64,000 bases of DNA from an uncultured Bacteroidales bacterium (GCA_937916355.1 CALFTM010000047.1:1-64000); one strand, 5' to 3'; positions 1 through 9,029 are shown, counted from the stretch's first letter. Program-made: numbers and translations. Notes: generated by a model not told the origin, from the letters alone.

Positions 1-374
1 CGAAGGCGATGAGTTGCATGTTGAGATGAGTGGCACGATAACCAATGTAGGCGAAGCCGACAATACCATCTCCAGTGTCAAGGTTACACGAGGCGAGACT
101 GACGTGACAGGAAATTACGAAATCCATCAATCAGCAGGCAAGTTGACAGTTACCAAACGCACGATAACGTTGACCTCGTCAGACTCCACCAAGGTTTATG
201 ACGGAGAAGCGTTGGTACAGCCAGACTACACAATAGAAGGAACCATTGCCGAAGGCGATGAGTTGCATGTTGAGATGAGTGGCACGATAACCAATGTAGG
301 CGAAACCGCCAATACCATCTCCAGTGTCAAGGTTACACGAGGCGAGACCGACGTTACAGGAAATTACGAAATCC
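1..374 (+). repeat. Near-identical DNA tandem repeat inside the MBG array
   Basis: Bases 1-125 and 250-374 are the same sequence apart from four substitutions, offset by 249 bp (83 codons). Later modules of the same gene are recognisable only at protein level, so this pair is a recent in-frame duplication or has been kept alike by gene conversion. The window starts inside the repeat, so more copies may lie to the left. Confidence 0.9.
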
Positions 375-3300
375 TTCCAGAAGAAGGCTTGTTGACAGTG
401 ACAAGTCGTTCAGTCATCGTCACCATCACCGAAAACGGCGACACCCTGACCTACAACGGCCAGCCACAATCTGTTAGCGGATATTCTGTCACTGAAATCA
501 GCAGTCCGCTCTATACGGAGGATGATTTCAAATTCAACGGAACCGAAACCGTTTCGGGAACTGGCGTTGGCGCATACCACATGATGTTGCAGCCATCAGA
601 CTTCGAGAACAACAACCCTAACTTCGATGTTGAGTTTGTCGTTGTGGACGATAGCCTTGTCATCATTCCGTTGGAAGTTACAGTGACGATCACCGGAAAT
701 ACCTCGACCGAGGTCTACAATGGTGTTCAACATACGTTGACGGGTTACACTTGGAATCCTGATAACGATTTGTATGAGGCAGACTTCTTTGAGTATGCTG
801 GTGATTCGATCACACAAGGTGTCAACGTGGGCGACTACCCAATGAATTTGACTCCGGAGGATTTCTCTAATACGAATGATAATTTCGTGGTGGACTTCAT
901 CGTTGTTGACGGAAAACTTTCTATCATCCCAACAGATGCTTTGACAATCATCGCAAAAGATTCTACTAAGATGTACGATGGTACGCCATTGGTGCAACCA
1001 GACTATATTTTGGAGGGCGCGTTGGCTGATGGCGACGAGCTGTTTGTGACGACTGAGGGAGAAATCACAGACTTCGGTACTGCAGTCAATAAAATCGCAA
1101 GTGTTGTGGTGAAACGTGGCGAGGAGGATGTGACCGACAACTATCAATTCAACAAGAAGGATGGTCTCTTGTCTATCACTAAACGTTCGGTAGTGCTTAC
1201 ATCTAAAAAAGATACAACCGTGTATAATGGTAAGTTCTTCTCAAGCAAGGATGTTGCGGTTTCCGGAGATGGATGGGCAGAGCGTGAAAAATTCGATTTC
1301 GCAAAAGATATATTGTTCTATGACTTCACCGACTCGTTGTTGTATGTGGGTGAGGTGAATAACAACTTCTCCGTTAATTCAGAGTCAGAAGAGGTACTCG
1401 ACCGTTTGAAAAACAACTATGTTATTGATTACGATTACGGAGTCCTCGTTGTGAACAAACGTAGCGTGGTGTTGATCTCTGCATCTGACACGAAGGAGTA
1501 TGACGGTACGCCATTGACAAATTCAAATGTCGAAGCAAAAGGCTATGGTTTTGTTGAAGGTGATGAGGTTACCTATAACGTGGAAGGTACAATCACCAAC
1601 GTTGGTACTGTAAATAATAGTTTCACATACACTTTTGTGGACGATAAAGTGAAATCGAATTATGACATTACAAAGGTTGAAGGTGCTTTGATTGTAACAC
1701 CAAACACCTCTCTGGTGGTCAATATCATCGAACCGACTGATACATTTGAGTATAATGGAGAGACTCACTTCTTGAGGGATTTCGAGGTCGTGACTAATAT
1801 GGAAGAAGGTCAATACACCGCTTCTGATTTCGTCTACTCAGGTGTGGCAGAGGTTTCTGGTAGCCTTGTCGGTAAATACTCAATGGATTTGCAACCTTCT
1901 CAATTTACGAATATCAATAAGAATTTTGATGAGGTTCAGTTTAATGTCATCTCGAAGGATTTGGTTATCAAGCCAAGAGAGAATGTTGTTGTAGAAATCA
2001 AGGAGAATGGAGCGAATGTCGTTTATGATGGTAAGCTTCACGAAGTAAACGGTTATGTCTTCCATTCTAATGATCCGCTTTATCTGGTGGAATACATGAG
2101 ATGTAATAACCTCGAAGCTGCTCATGTTGAAGGAACTGAGGTGGGCGTTTATGACATGGAGTTGTTGCCATCTTATTTTGAAAATACGAATCCAAACTTC
2201 ACGAATGTTGAGTTTGTTATCGTTGATTCTGCGTTGACAATCTTCCGTCAGGAGGGTGTGGTCGTAACCATCACGGAGAAGGGTGCGGTCGAGACGTATG
2301 ATTCAAATGAGAAGGTTGTCTCCGGCTACTCGTTCTCTTCTTCTTCTGATGCTTACACAGTTGCCGACTTCAAGTTTGTGGGAGACTCTGTAGTGAAAGG
2401 CACTGATGCGGGTACATACCACATGGAGTTGAAACCAAGTGATTTTGTAAACATCAACGAAAACTTCTCTAATGTCAAGTTCGTTGTGAAAGACGATTCT
2501 TTGCAGATACTTCCATTGGACGGTGTTGTCGTTACGATTGAGGGAAATAGTGAAATCCAACTTTACGACGGATCAGAAATCGCAGTAAGCGGCTATGAGA
2601 TAACGCCAAGTGTCGATTTCTATGGAGCAGCAGACTTCGAGTTTACAGGTGATAGTATAGCAGAGGGAGTGAAGGTTGGTTTGTATCAAATGCAGATGAC
2701 TCCAGAGGATTTCAAGAATGTTAATCCTAATTTCACAAATGTCAAGTTTGTGGTCGATAATGGTCAGTTAGAGATTATTCCTCTTTCGGATGTAGTGGTC
2801 ACAATAAAATTGCATGGAGACGAGGTCGTTTATGATGGAACTGCTCATAAGGTGACGGGTTATGATATTGTAAGTATTAGTAGTGATCTTTACAAAGAGT
2901 CTGACTTCAGATTTATCGGCACGTCAGAGGATTCTACGGCGGTTCGTACGGACGTGGGTTCTACTATGATGAATGTGACTTCTTCAAGTTTTGAAAATGA
3001 GAATAAAAATTTTGGAAATGTCCGTTTTGTGGTGGTGATGGATTCTTTGGAGATAACACCTAATAAGGATGTCATCGTAACGGTTTATGAGAATCATGGT
3101 GAGTTTGTCTACGATGGCGAACCTCATGAGGCAGTTGGTTATAGGATGAAGGCAAATAATGAGTTGTACGATGTGAATAATGTTGTCTTCTCAGGTGTTG
3201 CTGAAGTTACTGGTACAAATGTGGGTTCTTACCAGATGGATTTGAAGGCGAGCGATTTCTCTAATGTCGATAAGAATTTTGCAGACGTGAAGTTTGTCAT

Positions 3301-4591
3301 CGTTGATGATTCGTTGGTAATCAAACCATTGGAGAGTGTGGTGGTGACAGTCGTAGGAAATTCTGAAGACGTTTATTATGACGGATTCCATCATATTGCC
3401 CGTGGATATTTAAGTATCACTTCAGATAATGAATATTACAATGTTGAATCCAGTGTTGCCATTTTGAAAACTAATCCTTCTGCAAGCGGAGTCAATGTCG
3501 GAAAATATCCTATGGGTATCTTGCCTTCTGACTTTAAAAACATTAATCCAAACTTCAAAAATGTGACGTTTGTGGTAGAAGACGGTTATTTGTCAATCAA
3601 TAAGTTTGAACAACCTATTGTTATCACAGCAAACAGCAAGTCTAAGAAGTACGATGGCACACCACTTGAGAGCAAGGGTTATTCCTACACATTGGAATTG
3701 CTTCAATCTACAGATAAACTCGTTGCGATCATAGAAGGTTCTATCACTGAGGTGGGAGAGGTTGTCAACAAAGTCGTTTCCCATAGGATTTTGAATAGAG
3801 AAACTGGCGAGGATGTGACAAATAACTATGTGGATGTTGTTTATGAAGATGGTAAATTGGAGATTACTCCACGTCATCTCATACTCCATTCCGGCTCTGA
3901 AGAAAAGATATATGATGGAACTGAGTTGACGAAAAATCATGTGGCGATTGGAGGAGATTCATTGGCCCTTGGCGATTCTATTATCTATATGACAACAGGT
4001 GAGCAGTTGTATGCAGGCGAGAGCGATAACACCTTTGAGTATCTCTTCCGTAATCCTACCGCATATAAGAACTATGATGTGGATACAACTTATGGAACTT
4101 TAAAGGTTAATCCAATTCCTGACTTCATAGATATAGTTGCAGGTTCTTCTTCAAAAGATTTCGATAAGAAACCTTTGGTTGATAGCACTTTCAAATTCAC
4201 ACAAGGAATATTGGTTGAGGGCGATTCTCTCGTTGTGAAACTTGACGGTATCATTACGGAGGTGGGGGTTACAGACAATGCGATTGTTGATTACTATGTC
4301 TTGCGTGATGGTGTGGATGTTACTCATTGTTACACGTTCGGTGATTTGATTGACGGACTTTTGGAGATTCGTCCAGCTGATTTGCCGTTCATCATCTATG
4401 GAGATAAGTTGAAGATCGTGTTCGAGGATATTCACCAACCAGTTCGTGTATATGACATGTTAGGTCGTGGTCGATATAAAGGTACTCGTCAGTTCTATGT
4501 GAAAGATTACTATGAGTTGCCAGTAGAACAGGCCGGAGTCTACATCGTCAGAATCTTAGGCAAGTCATACAAGGTGATTGTTCATGATTAG
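2..4591 (+). CDS. MBG-repeat T9SS cargo protein (adhesin-like), 5' end outside window
   Basis: The frame is open from the left edge, so the start, signal peptide and N-terminal repeats are missing; about 1,529 residues are visible. They are almost entirely tandem MBG-type beta domains. I count two sizes: a short form of about 80 residues (eight copies including the partial first, marked by K-x-Y-D-G-x-x-L and ending N-Y-x-I) and a long form of about 88 residues (nine copies, marked by Y-D-G-x-x-H, G-x-Y-x-M and S-D-F-x-N-x-N-x-N-F). The last 70 residues, with V-R-V-Y-D-M-L-G-R and A-G-V-Y-I-V-R-I, match the T9SS type A C-terminal sorting region. It is therefore probably exported across the outer membrane and displayed or released as a long fibrous protein. 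A role in adhesion is inferred from architecture only; no catalytic domain is visible. A strong terminator follows. Confidence 0.85.
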   Translation, partial: EGDELHVEMSGTITNVGEADNTISSVKVTRGETDVTGNYEIHQSAGKLTVTKRTITLTSSDSTKVYDGEALVQPDYTIEGTIAEGDELHVEMSGTITNVGETANTISSVKVTRGETDVTGNYEILPEEGLLTVTSRSVIVTITENGDTLTYNGQPQSVSGYSVTEISSPLYTEDDFKFNGTETVSGTGVGAYHMMLQPSDFENNNPNFDVEFVVVDDSLVIIPLEVTVTITGNTSTEVYNGVQHTLTGYTWNPDNDLYEADFFEYAGDSITQGVNVGDYPMNLTPEDFSNTNDNFVVDFIVVDGKLSIIPTDALTIIAKDSTKMYDGTPLVQPDYILEGALADGDELFVTTEGEITDFGTAVNKIASVVVKRGEEDVTDNYQFNKKDGLLSITKRSVVLTSKKDTTVYNGKFFSSKDVAVSGDGWAEREKFDFAKDILFYDFTDSLLYVGEVNNNFSVNSESEEVLDRLKNNYVIDYDYGVLVVNKRSVVLISASDTKEYDGTPLTNSNVEAKGYGFVEGDEVTYNVEGTITNVGTVNNSFTYTFVDDKVKSNYDITKVEGALIVTPNTSLVVNIIEPTDTFEYNGETHFLRDFEVVTNMEEGQYTASDFVYSGVAEVSGSLVGKYSMDLQPSQFTNINKNFDEVQFNVISKDLVIKPRENVVVEIKENGANVVYDGKLHEVNGYVFHSNDPLYLVEYMRCNNLEAAHVEGTEVGVYDMELLPSYFENTNPNFTNVEFVIVDSALTIFRQEGVVVTITEKGAVETYDSNEKVVSGYSFSSSSDAYTVADFKFVGDSVVKGTDAGTYHMELKPSDFVNINENFSNVKFVVKDDSLQILPLDGVVVTIEGNSEIQLYDGSEIAVSGYEITPSVDFYGAADFEFTGDSIAEGVKVGLYQMQMTPEDFKNVNPNFTNVKFVVDNGQLEIIPLSDVVVTIKLHGDEVVYDGTAHKVTGYDIVSISSDLYKESDFRFIGTSEDSTAVRTDVGSTMMNVTSSSFENENKNFGNVRFVVVMDSLEITPNKDVIVTVYENHGEFVYDGEPHEAVGYRMKANNELYDVNNVVFSGVAEVTGTNVGSYQMDLKASDFSNVDKNFADVKFVIVDDSLVIKPLESVVVTVVGNSEDVYYDGFHHIARGYLSITSDNEYYNVESSVAILKTNPSASGVNVGKYPMGILPSDFKNINPNFKNVTFVVEDGYLSINKFEQPIVITANSKSKKYDGTPLESKGYSYTLELLQSTDKLVAIIEGSITEVGEVVNKVVSHRILNRETGEDVTNNYVDVVYEDGKLEITPRHLILHSGSEEKIYDGTELTKNHVAIGGDSLALGDSIIYMTTGEQLYAGESDNTFEYLFRNPTAYKNYDVDTTYGTLKVNPIPDFIDIVAGSSSKDFDKKPLVDSTFKFTQGILVEGDSLVVKLDGIITEVGVTDNAIVDYYVLRDGVDVTHCYTFGDLIDGLLEIRPADLPFIIYGDKLKIVFEDIHQPVRVYDMLGRGRYKGTRQFYVKDYYELPVEQAGVYIVRILGKSYKVIVHD

Positions 4592-4618
4592 TGAACTAAG
4601 TGTTTTTACGATAAAAGA

Positions 4619-4651
4619 GGAGACGCGGTTTTTATCTGCGTCTCTTTTTTT
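4619..4651 (+). terminator. Rho-independent terminator after the MBG gene
   Basis: A GAGACGC stem (4620-4626) pairs with GCGTCTC (4638-4644) around an 11-base loop. A run of eight T follows, about 30 bases after the stop codon. Confidence 0.85.
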
Positions 4652-4764
4652 ATAACTCTATCGGACGCTGTGCTATGATGATAATTGTTTAATTCGACCT
4701 TTTTTTATGTTGTCTAAAAATGTTATTTAACATATTTTAGTATGGTTTTTACGTTATTATGTTT

Positions 4765-4772
4765 TATCTTTG
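4765..4772 (+). promoter_or_regulatory. Bacteroidota promoter, -7 box TATCTTTG
   Basis: TATCTTTG matches the Bacteroidota -7 consensus TAnnTTTG exactly and is followed by GCATCG, as in the tRNA promoter at 34739. No clean TTTG -33 element lies 19-21 bases upstream. Transcription would start close to 4780, just before the small gene at 4809. Confidence 0.6.
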
Positions 4773-4782
4773 CATCGTTAAA

Positions 4783-4812
4783 ATGTTTCGAAAAATTGTT
4801 GTTTTATTATGA
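4783..4812 (+). CDS. Possible 9-residue leader peptide
   Basis: ATG at 4783 opens a 9-codon frame (MFRKIVVLL) whose TGA stop overlaps the ATG of the next frame as ATGA. This is the geometry of translational coupling. It could be chance in AT-rich DNA. Confidence 0.2.
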   Translation: MFRKIVVLL

Positions 4813-4979
4813 AAGAAAAAATTAGAAAGATTGTATTTGGTTTACAAAACATGTTGATGATGCGAAAAGGTGTTGAACTGAACATGAATGATGAGTATTG
4901 TGAGCGTTTTGTGTGGGAAGCATGTCGTGAAGAGGATTGTTTTGATTTGTACGAACCAAGCGATGAGTACGATGCCTGA
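4809..4979 (+). CDS. Small hypothetical protein, 56 residues
   Basis: A short frame starting MKEKIRKIVFGLQ and ending EPSDEYDA. It is basic at the N-terminus and acidic with three cysteines in the C-terminal half (YCERF, ACREE, DCFDL). No signal peptide or membrane segment is apparent, so it is probably cytoplasmic. I do not recognise the family. Support for a real gene is indirect: a consensus -7 box 37 bases upstream, an isolated position between a terminator on the left and two terminators just after its stop, and a charged, protein-like composition. It could be a small regulator or a non-conserved frame. Confidence 0.5.
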   Translation: MKEKIRKIVFGLQNMLMMRKGVELNMNDEYCERFVWEACREEDCFDLYEPSDEYDA

Positions 4980-5004
4980 TTAGGCAAGTCTCTCATGTTG
5001 TACG

Positions 5005-5034
5005 AAAAGGGGTGGAAATATACGCTCCTTTTTT
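5005..5034 (+). terminator. Terminator after the 56-residue gene
   Basis: AAAAGGGGTG (5005-5014) pairs with CGCTCCTTTT (5023-5032), with two G-U pairs. A T run continues to 5034. It starts 26 bases after the stop codon. Confidence 0.65.
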
Positions 5035-5042
5035 GAGTGGAT

Positions 5043-5082
5043 GTCGGTCTTTCCTGTGAGTGGGAGTATGACCGGCTTTTTT
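5043..5082 (+). terminator. Second tandem terminator-like hairpin
   Basis: GTCGGTC (5043-5049) pairs with GACCGGC (5070-5076) with one G-U pair, followed by six T. It lies directly after the hairpin at 5005-5034, so the small gene is closed by two successive terminators. Confidence 0.6.
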
Positions 5083-5435
5083 GTTTTGTTTCAATTAGGC
5101 TTTTGCCTGAAAAAAGCAGGAAAAGGAGAAATATGATTGAAAATATGTTATGAGAGGAAATAAATATTAAATGTCCTCCTCTGTTAGATTTTTCCATTTA
5201 TTCCGTTGTTAATCAGTGTGTTTTGTGATGGTATTAGTCAGTTTTCTTTGCTAAGAAGAAAAAATGTCGAAAAAAAAACAGAGAAATAGTTTTCCATGTC
5301 AAAAAAAAACTCTTTATTTGCGTTGCTAATTCGTGTAAATAGATGTTTGCCATGGTAAGACCTTGCAATAATCTGTGAGTGCGGAGTAAGTATAAAAAAG
5401 AAATTAAAATAATTAATAACTAAAATTAAATTTTT
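5083..5435. other. Non-coding stretch before the 471-residue secreted protein
   Basis: I see no convincing gene here. The DNA is AT-rich, with a small AGGC-TTTT-GCCT hairpin at 5097-5108 and an imperfect hairpin around 5151-5182. It carries the candidate promoter at 5317-5349 and a long untranslated leader ending in A/T-rich sequence before the ATG at 5436. Confidence 0.5.
5317..5349 (+). promoter_or_regulatory. Candidate Bacteroidota promoter for the 471-residue protein
   Basis: TTTG at 5317-5320 and GATGTTTG at 5342-5349 (one mismatch to TAnnTTTG) are separated by 21 bases, within the usual range. The implied leader is about 80 bases. Confidence 0.4.
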
Positions 5436-6851
5436 ATGAAGAAACTAAGTTTACTAGTTTTAGCTGGATTGGCAGCTATGGGAACTGCTTCAGCGCAAAG
5501 ATTTGATGTCATTAAAGACGGAAAATTGGTGAATGGTATTGAAATGCCATACGAAGATGCTGCAGAAGGTGAATTTGATACATTTAAGGAAGAAGCAACT
5601 GCTCCTGATGGATCAAAGGCTCTTCAAATCATTCACAACTTTCAGTGGAAGGATATTCGTATTGATTTGACAAAAGAATCTGAAGGTCTTATAGATTTGA
5701 ATAAGAATTACATGATGGTTGTTGAGTATTATGTTGGTGACGAATGTGTAAATTCAGTAGATGATCCGTTGAAATATTTCGAAGGCAATCATGCGGTGTT
5801 TCTGTTTGGTTTGTATGGAGCCGATAAATTAACAGAAGGAGGTTCAATTGATATTAACACGGCAGATGTAGTTACTTCTATTGATGGTAAATTGGTAGAA
5901 GCGGGTGTCTTGAATACAAAACAATGTTTCCTTTATGCTAATCCGAATTTTAAAGAGGCTGCTGTCTTGTCTATTGGCGCTGTTCGTGAACTTAAAGAAA
6001 AGTATGATGAGGTTTATATCAAAAACTTATGGTTCGGTTCTATGGATGGTGAGAGACCTTTCTATGCAGAGAATTTTCAGATGGTAGGTGGAAATAGAAT
6101 GCCTATTTGGGAACCAGGTGTTTATAAAGGATATGAAGCTTCTGATTTCTCTGGAGGGTATGCGATCACTTCAACAGGTGCTGTTCCTGCAAAAAGAGCT
6201 TGGCTTAATGATGAATCTAAATTCTTGGATACAGAGAATTACGAGTATTTGTTAGTTCAAGATAAGACTACAGCGAAGTCTACAGAATCAACTCCGAGAG
6301 AAATTCAAGTTAAAGACATCGTAATCCCTTCAGGAAACGATGGTAAATTGTATGTTTCTGGTATTTGTAAGTTCATTTGGTCAGAAGCACAGGCTCCAAT
6401 TTTCGAGGAGCAATATGGCGCTAAGATTCCAGCTTTCGCGATTTTTAACGATGCAAACAATACTAAGGTTGCTTTGTTCGGTGATAGCATTGTACAATAC
6501 AATTGGACTGAGGCAAAGAGTGTTCTTGACATCCCTGCTGGAGCAACTCAAGTAACATTGTCTTTCGAGCACGTTGATTTTGATTATGGAGTTGATAACA
6601 TCATGCTGTCAACTAAGAATAATGTTGACAATAAGGAGGTTATTGTTGCTTCTAAGGCAGTTATCTACGTAGCTAACGACGAAGTAGTTTCTCCTAACGC
6701 TGAGAAGATCGAGATCATCTCTTTGGCTGGTGCAGTTGTTGCTTCTGCTAACGAGGCTTCTGTAAATATCGCAGCTCTTCCTGCTGGTGTTTACGTTGTG
6801 AAGGTAGCTAACGCTGAGGGAACTTCAGTTGCTAAGATCATCAAGAAATAA
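5436..6851 (+). CDS. Secreted protein with T9SS type A sorting domain, function unknown
   Basis: 471 residues. A classic signal peptide (MKKLSLLVLAGLAAMGTASA, cleavage before Gln21) gives Sec export. The middle 370 residues have no motif I can assign; they read as a beta-rich extracellular domain, with phrases such as I-R-I-D-L-T and a C-terminal strand set around residues 360-390. The last 75 residues are a T9SS type A sorting domain, with E-I-I-S-L-A-G-A-V, L-P-A-G-V-Y-V-V-K-V and a K-I-I-K-K end. The protein should thus be secreted and processed or anchored by T9SS. Codon use changes visibly near base 6640: the sorting domain uses mostly GCT, AAG and ATC, the rest more AAA and ATT. It is a single-gene unit with its own candidate promoter and strong terminator. 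Confidence 0.85.
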   Translation: MKKLSLLVLAGLAAMGTASAQRFDVIKDGKLVNGIEMPYEDAAEGEFDTFKEEATAPDGSKALQIIHNFQWKDIRIDLTKESEGLIDLNKNYMMVVEYYVGDECVNSVDDPLKYFEGNHAVFLFGLYGADKLTEGGSIDINTADVVTSIDGKLVEAGVLNTKQCFLYANPNFKEAAVLSIGAVRELKEKYDEVYIKNLWFGSMDGERPFYAENFQMVGGNRMPIWEPGVYKGYEASDFSGGYAITSTGAVPAKRAWLNDESKFLDTENYEYLLVQDKTTAKSTESTPREIQVKDIVIPSGNDGKLYVSGICKFIWSEAQAPIFEEQYGAKIPAFAIFNDANNTKVALFGDSIVQYNWTEAKSVLDIPAGATQVTLSFEHVDFDYGVDNIMLSTKNNVDNKEVIVASKAVIYVANDEVVSPNAEKIEIISLAGAVVASANEASVNIAALPAGVYVVKVANAEGTSVAKIIKK

Positions 6852-6892
6852 TTTGATTTCATTAAGCATTTGAAATAAGAATATTTTCTTGG

Positions 6893-6925
6893 GAGGGGTC
6901 GCCAATTAGCGACCCCTCTTTTTTT
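6893..6925 (+). terminator. Strong rho-independent terminator
   Basis: A perfect 10-bp stem, GAGGGGTCGC with GCGACCCCTC, around a 6-base loop (CAATTA), then eight T. It ends the transcript of the 471-residue secreted protein. Confidence 0.95.
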
Positions 6926-7051
6926 GTTTTTATTCTTGCTTCCTAACTCTATGGTTTCGACCTTTCTAAAATCGAAATTGTTGTTCTTGTTTATCCATTT
7001 AGTTTTTTTGCTTGTTTGACTATTTTTGATGTGTTTTAGAGAAATTTTCAG

Positions 7052-7059
7052 TATCTTTG
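7052..7059 (+). promoter_or_regulatory. Bacteroidota -7 box TATCTTTG
   Basis: An exact TAnnTTTG match 39 bases before the ATG of the Gfo/Idh/MocA gene. A TTTG at 7025-7028 could be the -33 element, but its spacing of 23 bases is longer than usual. Confidence 0.6.
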
Positions 7060-7097
7060 AAAGAGTGTATGCTGTGTACTAATTTAAATTCTGATTT

Positions 7098-8069
7098 ATG
7101 TTTAAAATAGGAATTATTGGAGCTGGTTGGATTGCTCGTAAAATGGCTGAGACCATTGCTGAGTTGGATGGTTATTCTGTTTCTGCAATTGCTTCGAGAG
7201 ACATCGTGAAAGCGAAAGCTTTTGCTAAGGATTTTGCGATAAAAAAAGCTTATGGTTCGTATGAGGAGTTAGTGAAGGATCCTGCTGTGGATTTGGTTTA
7301 TGTCGCAACTCCGCATTCCCACCATTTGTGTCATGCTTCTCTTGCGATAGAGCAGGGTAAACCTGTTTTAGTGGAGAAGGCTTTCACCGCAAATGAAAAG
7401 GAGGCGAGGCAACTGGTGGATTTGGCTCGTCAGAAAGGGGTTTTCCTTGCAGAGGCGATTTGGACTCGCTATATGCCAATGTCGTTTAAGATTAGAGAGT
7501 TGATGGATAGTGGCGTGATAGGGAAGCCTGTTGTGTTGACGGCCACTCTTTGTTATCCTTTGCAAGACAAGGAGCGTGTGATGCGTCCTGAGTTGTGCGG
7601 TGGCGCATTGTTGGATGTCGGTGTCTATGTCTTGAATTTTGCTAAGATGTATTTCGGAGGAGAGGTGGAAAAAACTATCACCAACTGTAGAATGGGGGAG
7701 ACTGGTGTCGATTTACATGAGTTGATTTCCCTCTCCTATAAAGATGGTAGGATGGCGAATCTTCAAGCAGGTGCGCTTTGTTTGAATGATAGACAAGGAA
7801 TCATTAGCGGAACGGAAGGGTATATCCGTGTGGATAATGTGAACTGTCCTGAACGGATTGAAGTGTACCGAAATTACGAATTGGTGGATGTTTTTGAAAA
7901 GCCGGAAGATATGATTTCTGGTTATGAGTATCAGGTGATCGAGGCTCGTCGTTGTATAGAGGCAGGATTGCTTGAGTCGCCTCTGATGACTCATGATGAA
8001 ACCATCTATATGATGAAGTGGATGGATGATTTGCGAAAGTCTTGGGGTGTCGTTTATCCTATGGATTAA
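7098..8069 (+). CDS. Gfo/Idh/MocA family NAD(P)-dependent oxidoreductase
   Basis: 323 residues, normal for the family. The N-terminal Rossmann fold starts at once with I-G-I-I-G-A-G-W-I-A (G8, G10). The conserved E-K motif after the second half of the fold is at E93-K94, followed by the C-terminal alpha/beta domain that binds the substrate. Members oxidise or reduce sugars, inositols, dihydrodiols or biliverdin-like compounds in the cytoplasm; closest by feel are the short dihydrodiol-dehydrogenase-like members. The substrate cannot be told from sequence. It stands alone, with its own -7 box, and converges with the TtcA-type gene 23 bases downstream. Confidence 0.85.
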   Translation: MFKIGIIGAGWIARKMAETIAELDGYSVSAIASRDIVKAKAFAKDFAIKKAYGSYEELVKDPAVDLVYVATPHSHHLCHASLAIEQGKPVLVEKAFTANEKEARQLVDLARQKGVFLAEAIWTRYMPMSFKIRELMDSGVIGKPVVLTATLCYPLQDKERVMRPELCGGALLDVGVYVLNFAKMYFGGEVEKTITNCRMGETGVDLHELISLSYKDGRMANLQAGALCLNDRQGIISGTEGYIRVDNVNCPERIEVYRNYELVDVFEKPEDMISGYEYQVIEARRCIEAGLLESPLMTHDETIYMMKWMDDLRKSWGVVYPMD

Positions 8070-8092
8070 CGTAGAGGCTATTTAGCCGTCTT

Positions 8093-8830
8093 CTAACCGA
8101 TTATCTCACTCTCTTTGGGTAGATAGTCGGTTTGTATGTTTGTCATGGCTCTGAGGAGGCTGCTTTTGGCGTTTGGATTCAGTTGGATCATTTGATCCAA
8201 TAGGGTTTGTACGGAAGTTCTATGAGAATCGGTTTCATAAGGACAATTATTTTTCTGTTTTTTGTATGCTCGCAATCGTGCGAGTTCGGCGATTTGAGTC
8301 TCTTCAACAAGACAAAGAGGTCGAATCACTTTCATGTCAAATTTATTCATTGTCAACATGGGGGGCATAGTACTGAATGAGCCTTGGAAGGTGAGGTTCA
8401 TCAATAATGTGTGTAGCATATCATCTAAGTGGTGTCCCAAAGCAATTTTGTTGCAGTTGAGTTCTTTCGCCAAGGCGAACATTCTCTTTCTTCGAGTCCA
8501 AGAACACAAGAAGCAGGGTGTCTTGCGTTTATCCGTGCTTGGATCAAAAGAGGTTGTGTCATGCAGAAATTCCACCTCGAATGACTGGCAATATTCTCGT
8601 AGGTATTCGATTTCTGCTTGATAGGGGATATTGTCCATCGAAATATGAACCGCAACTAACGAAAAATTAGGTTTTTTTGCTCTTTTCTTTCGTGCTAAAA
8701 ATTCTACTAAAGCAAGAGAGTCTTTCCCTCCGGATAGTCCGATCATTATTTTATCATTTTCATCAATTAGACCATATCGTTCTATCGCTTTCCTAAAATT
8801 GTAATATATTTTATCTGCAATCTTTTCCAT
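8093..8830 (-). CDS. ttcA: TtcA-family tRNA 2-thiocytidine biosynthesis protein
   Basis: 245 residues. The PP-loop ATPase signature SGGKDS is at 33-38, a C-F-L-C pair at C106 and C109, and a further cysteine near residue 200 (N-N-C-P-Y-E). This is the three-cysteine iron-sulfur arrangement of TtcA, which thiolates C32 of certain tRNAs after adenylating the base. G-H-H-x-D-D near residue 137 is also typical of the family. It would act in the cytoplasm on tRNA. The protein is a little shorter than the roughly 310-residue proteobacterial enzyme, so it could be another TtcA/TtuA-group thiolase. It is transcribed away from the giant gene's 3' end and converges with the oxidoreductase. Confidence 0.8.
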   Translation of the reverse strand: MEKIADKIYYNFRKAIERYGLIDENDKIMIGLSGGKDSLALVEFLARKKRAKKPNFSLVAVHISMDNIPYQAEIEYLREYCQSFEVEFLHDTTSFDPSTDKRKTPCFLCSWTRRKRMFALAKELNCNKIALGHHLDDMLHTLLMNLTFQGSFSTMPPMLTMNKFDMKVIRPLCLVEETQIAELARLRAYKKQKNNCPYETDSHRTSVQTLLDQMIQLNPNAKSSLLRAMTNIQTDYLPKESEIIG

Positions 8831-8947
8831 GATTTCTGATTAATTCAATAATCCATTCTTTTTTGTGAAATTATAAATCGTGGGTTGATAATTATTTCGG
8901 TGCTTTTTTGGATTCGATTTTGCGACTTGATGTTTGTCTGCGGGTTA

Positions 8948-8961
8948 CAGTGCTTGCACTG
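8948..8961. other. Perfect short inverted repeat CAGTGCTTGCACTG
   Basis: A 6+6 palindrome with a 2-base centre lies between the TtcA start and the giant gene's terminator. It could be an operator or a small hairpin. It is short enough to occur by chance. Confidence 0.25.
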
Positions 8962-9029
8962 CTCTTTTCTTTATTCAGCCCTCGAAATATATTCATATAT
9001 TCTACGAAATAAATTATAGTACCCTCCTA

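Noticed and set aside
596..1147. Minus-strand frame of 183 codons inside the MBG gene
   Set aside because: It is opposite a clearly coding, domain-rich frame, has no recognisable motif, and arises from the codon pattern of the repeats.
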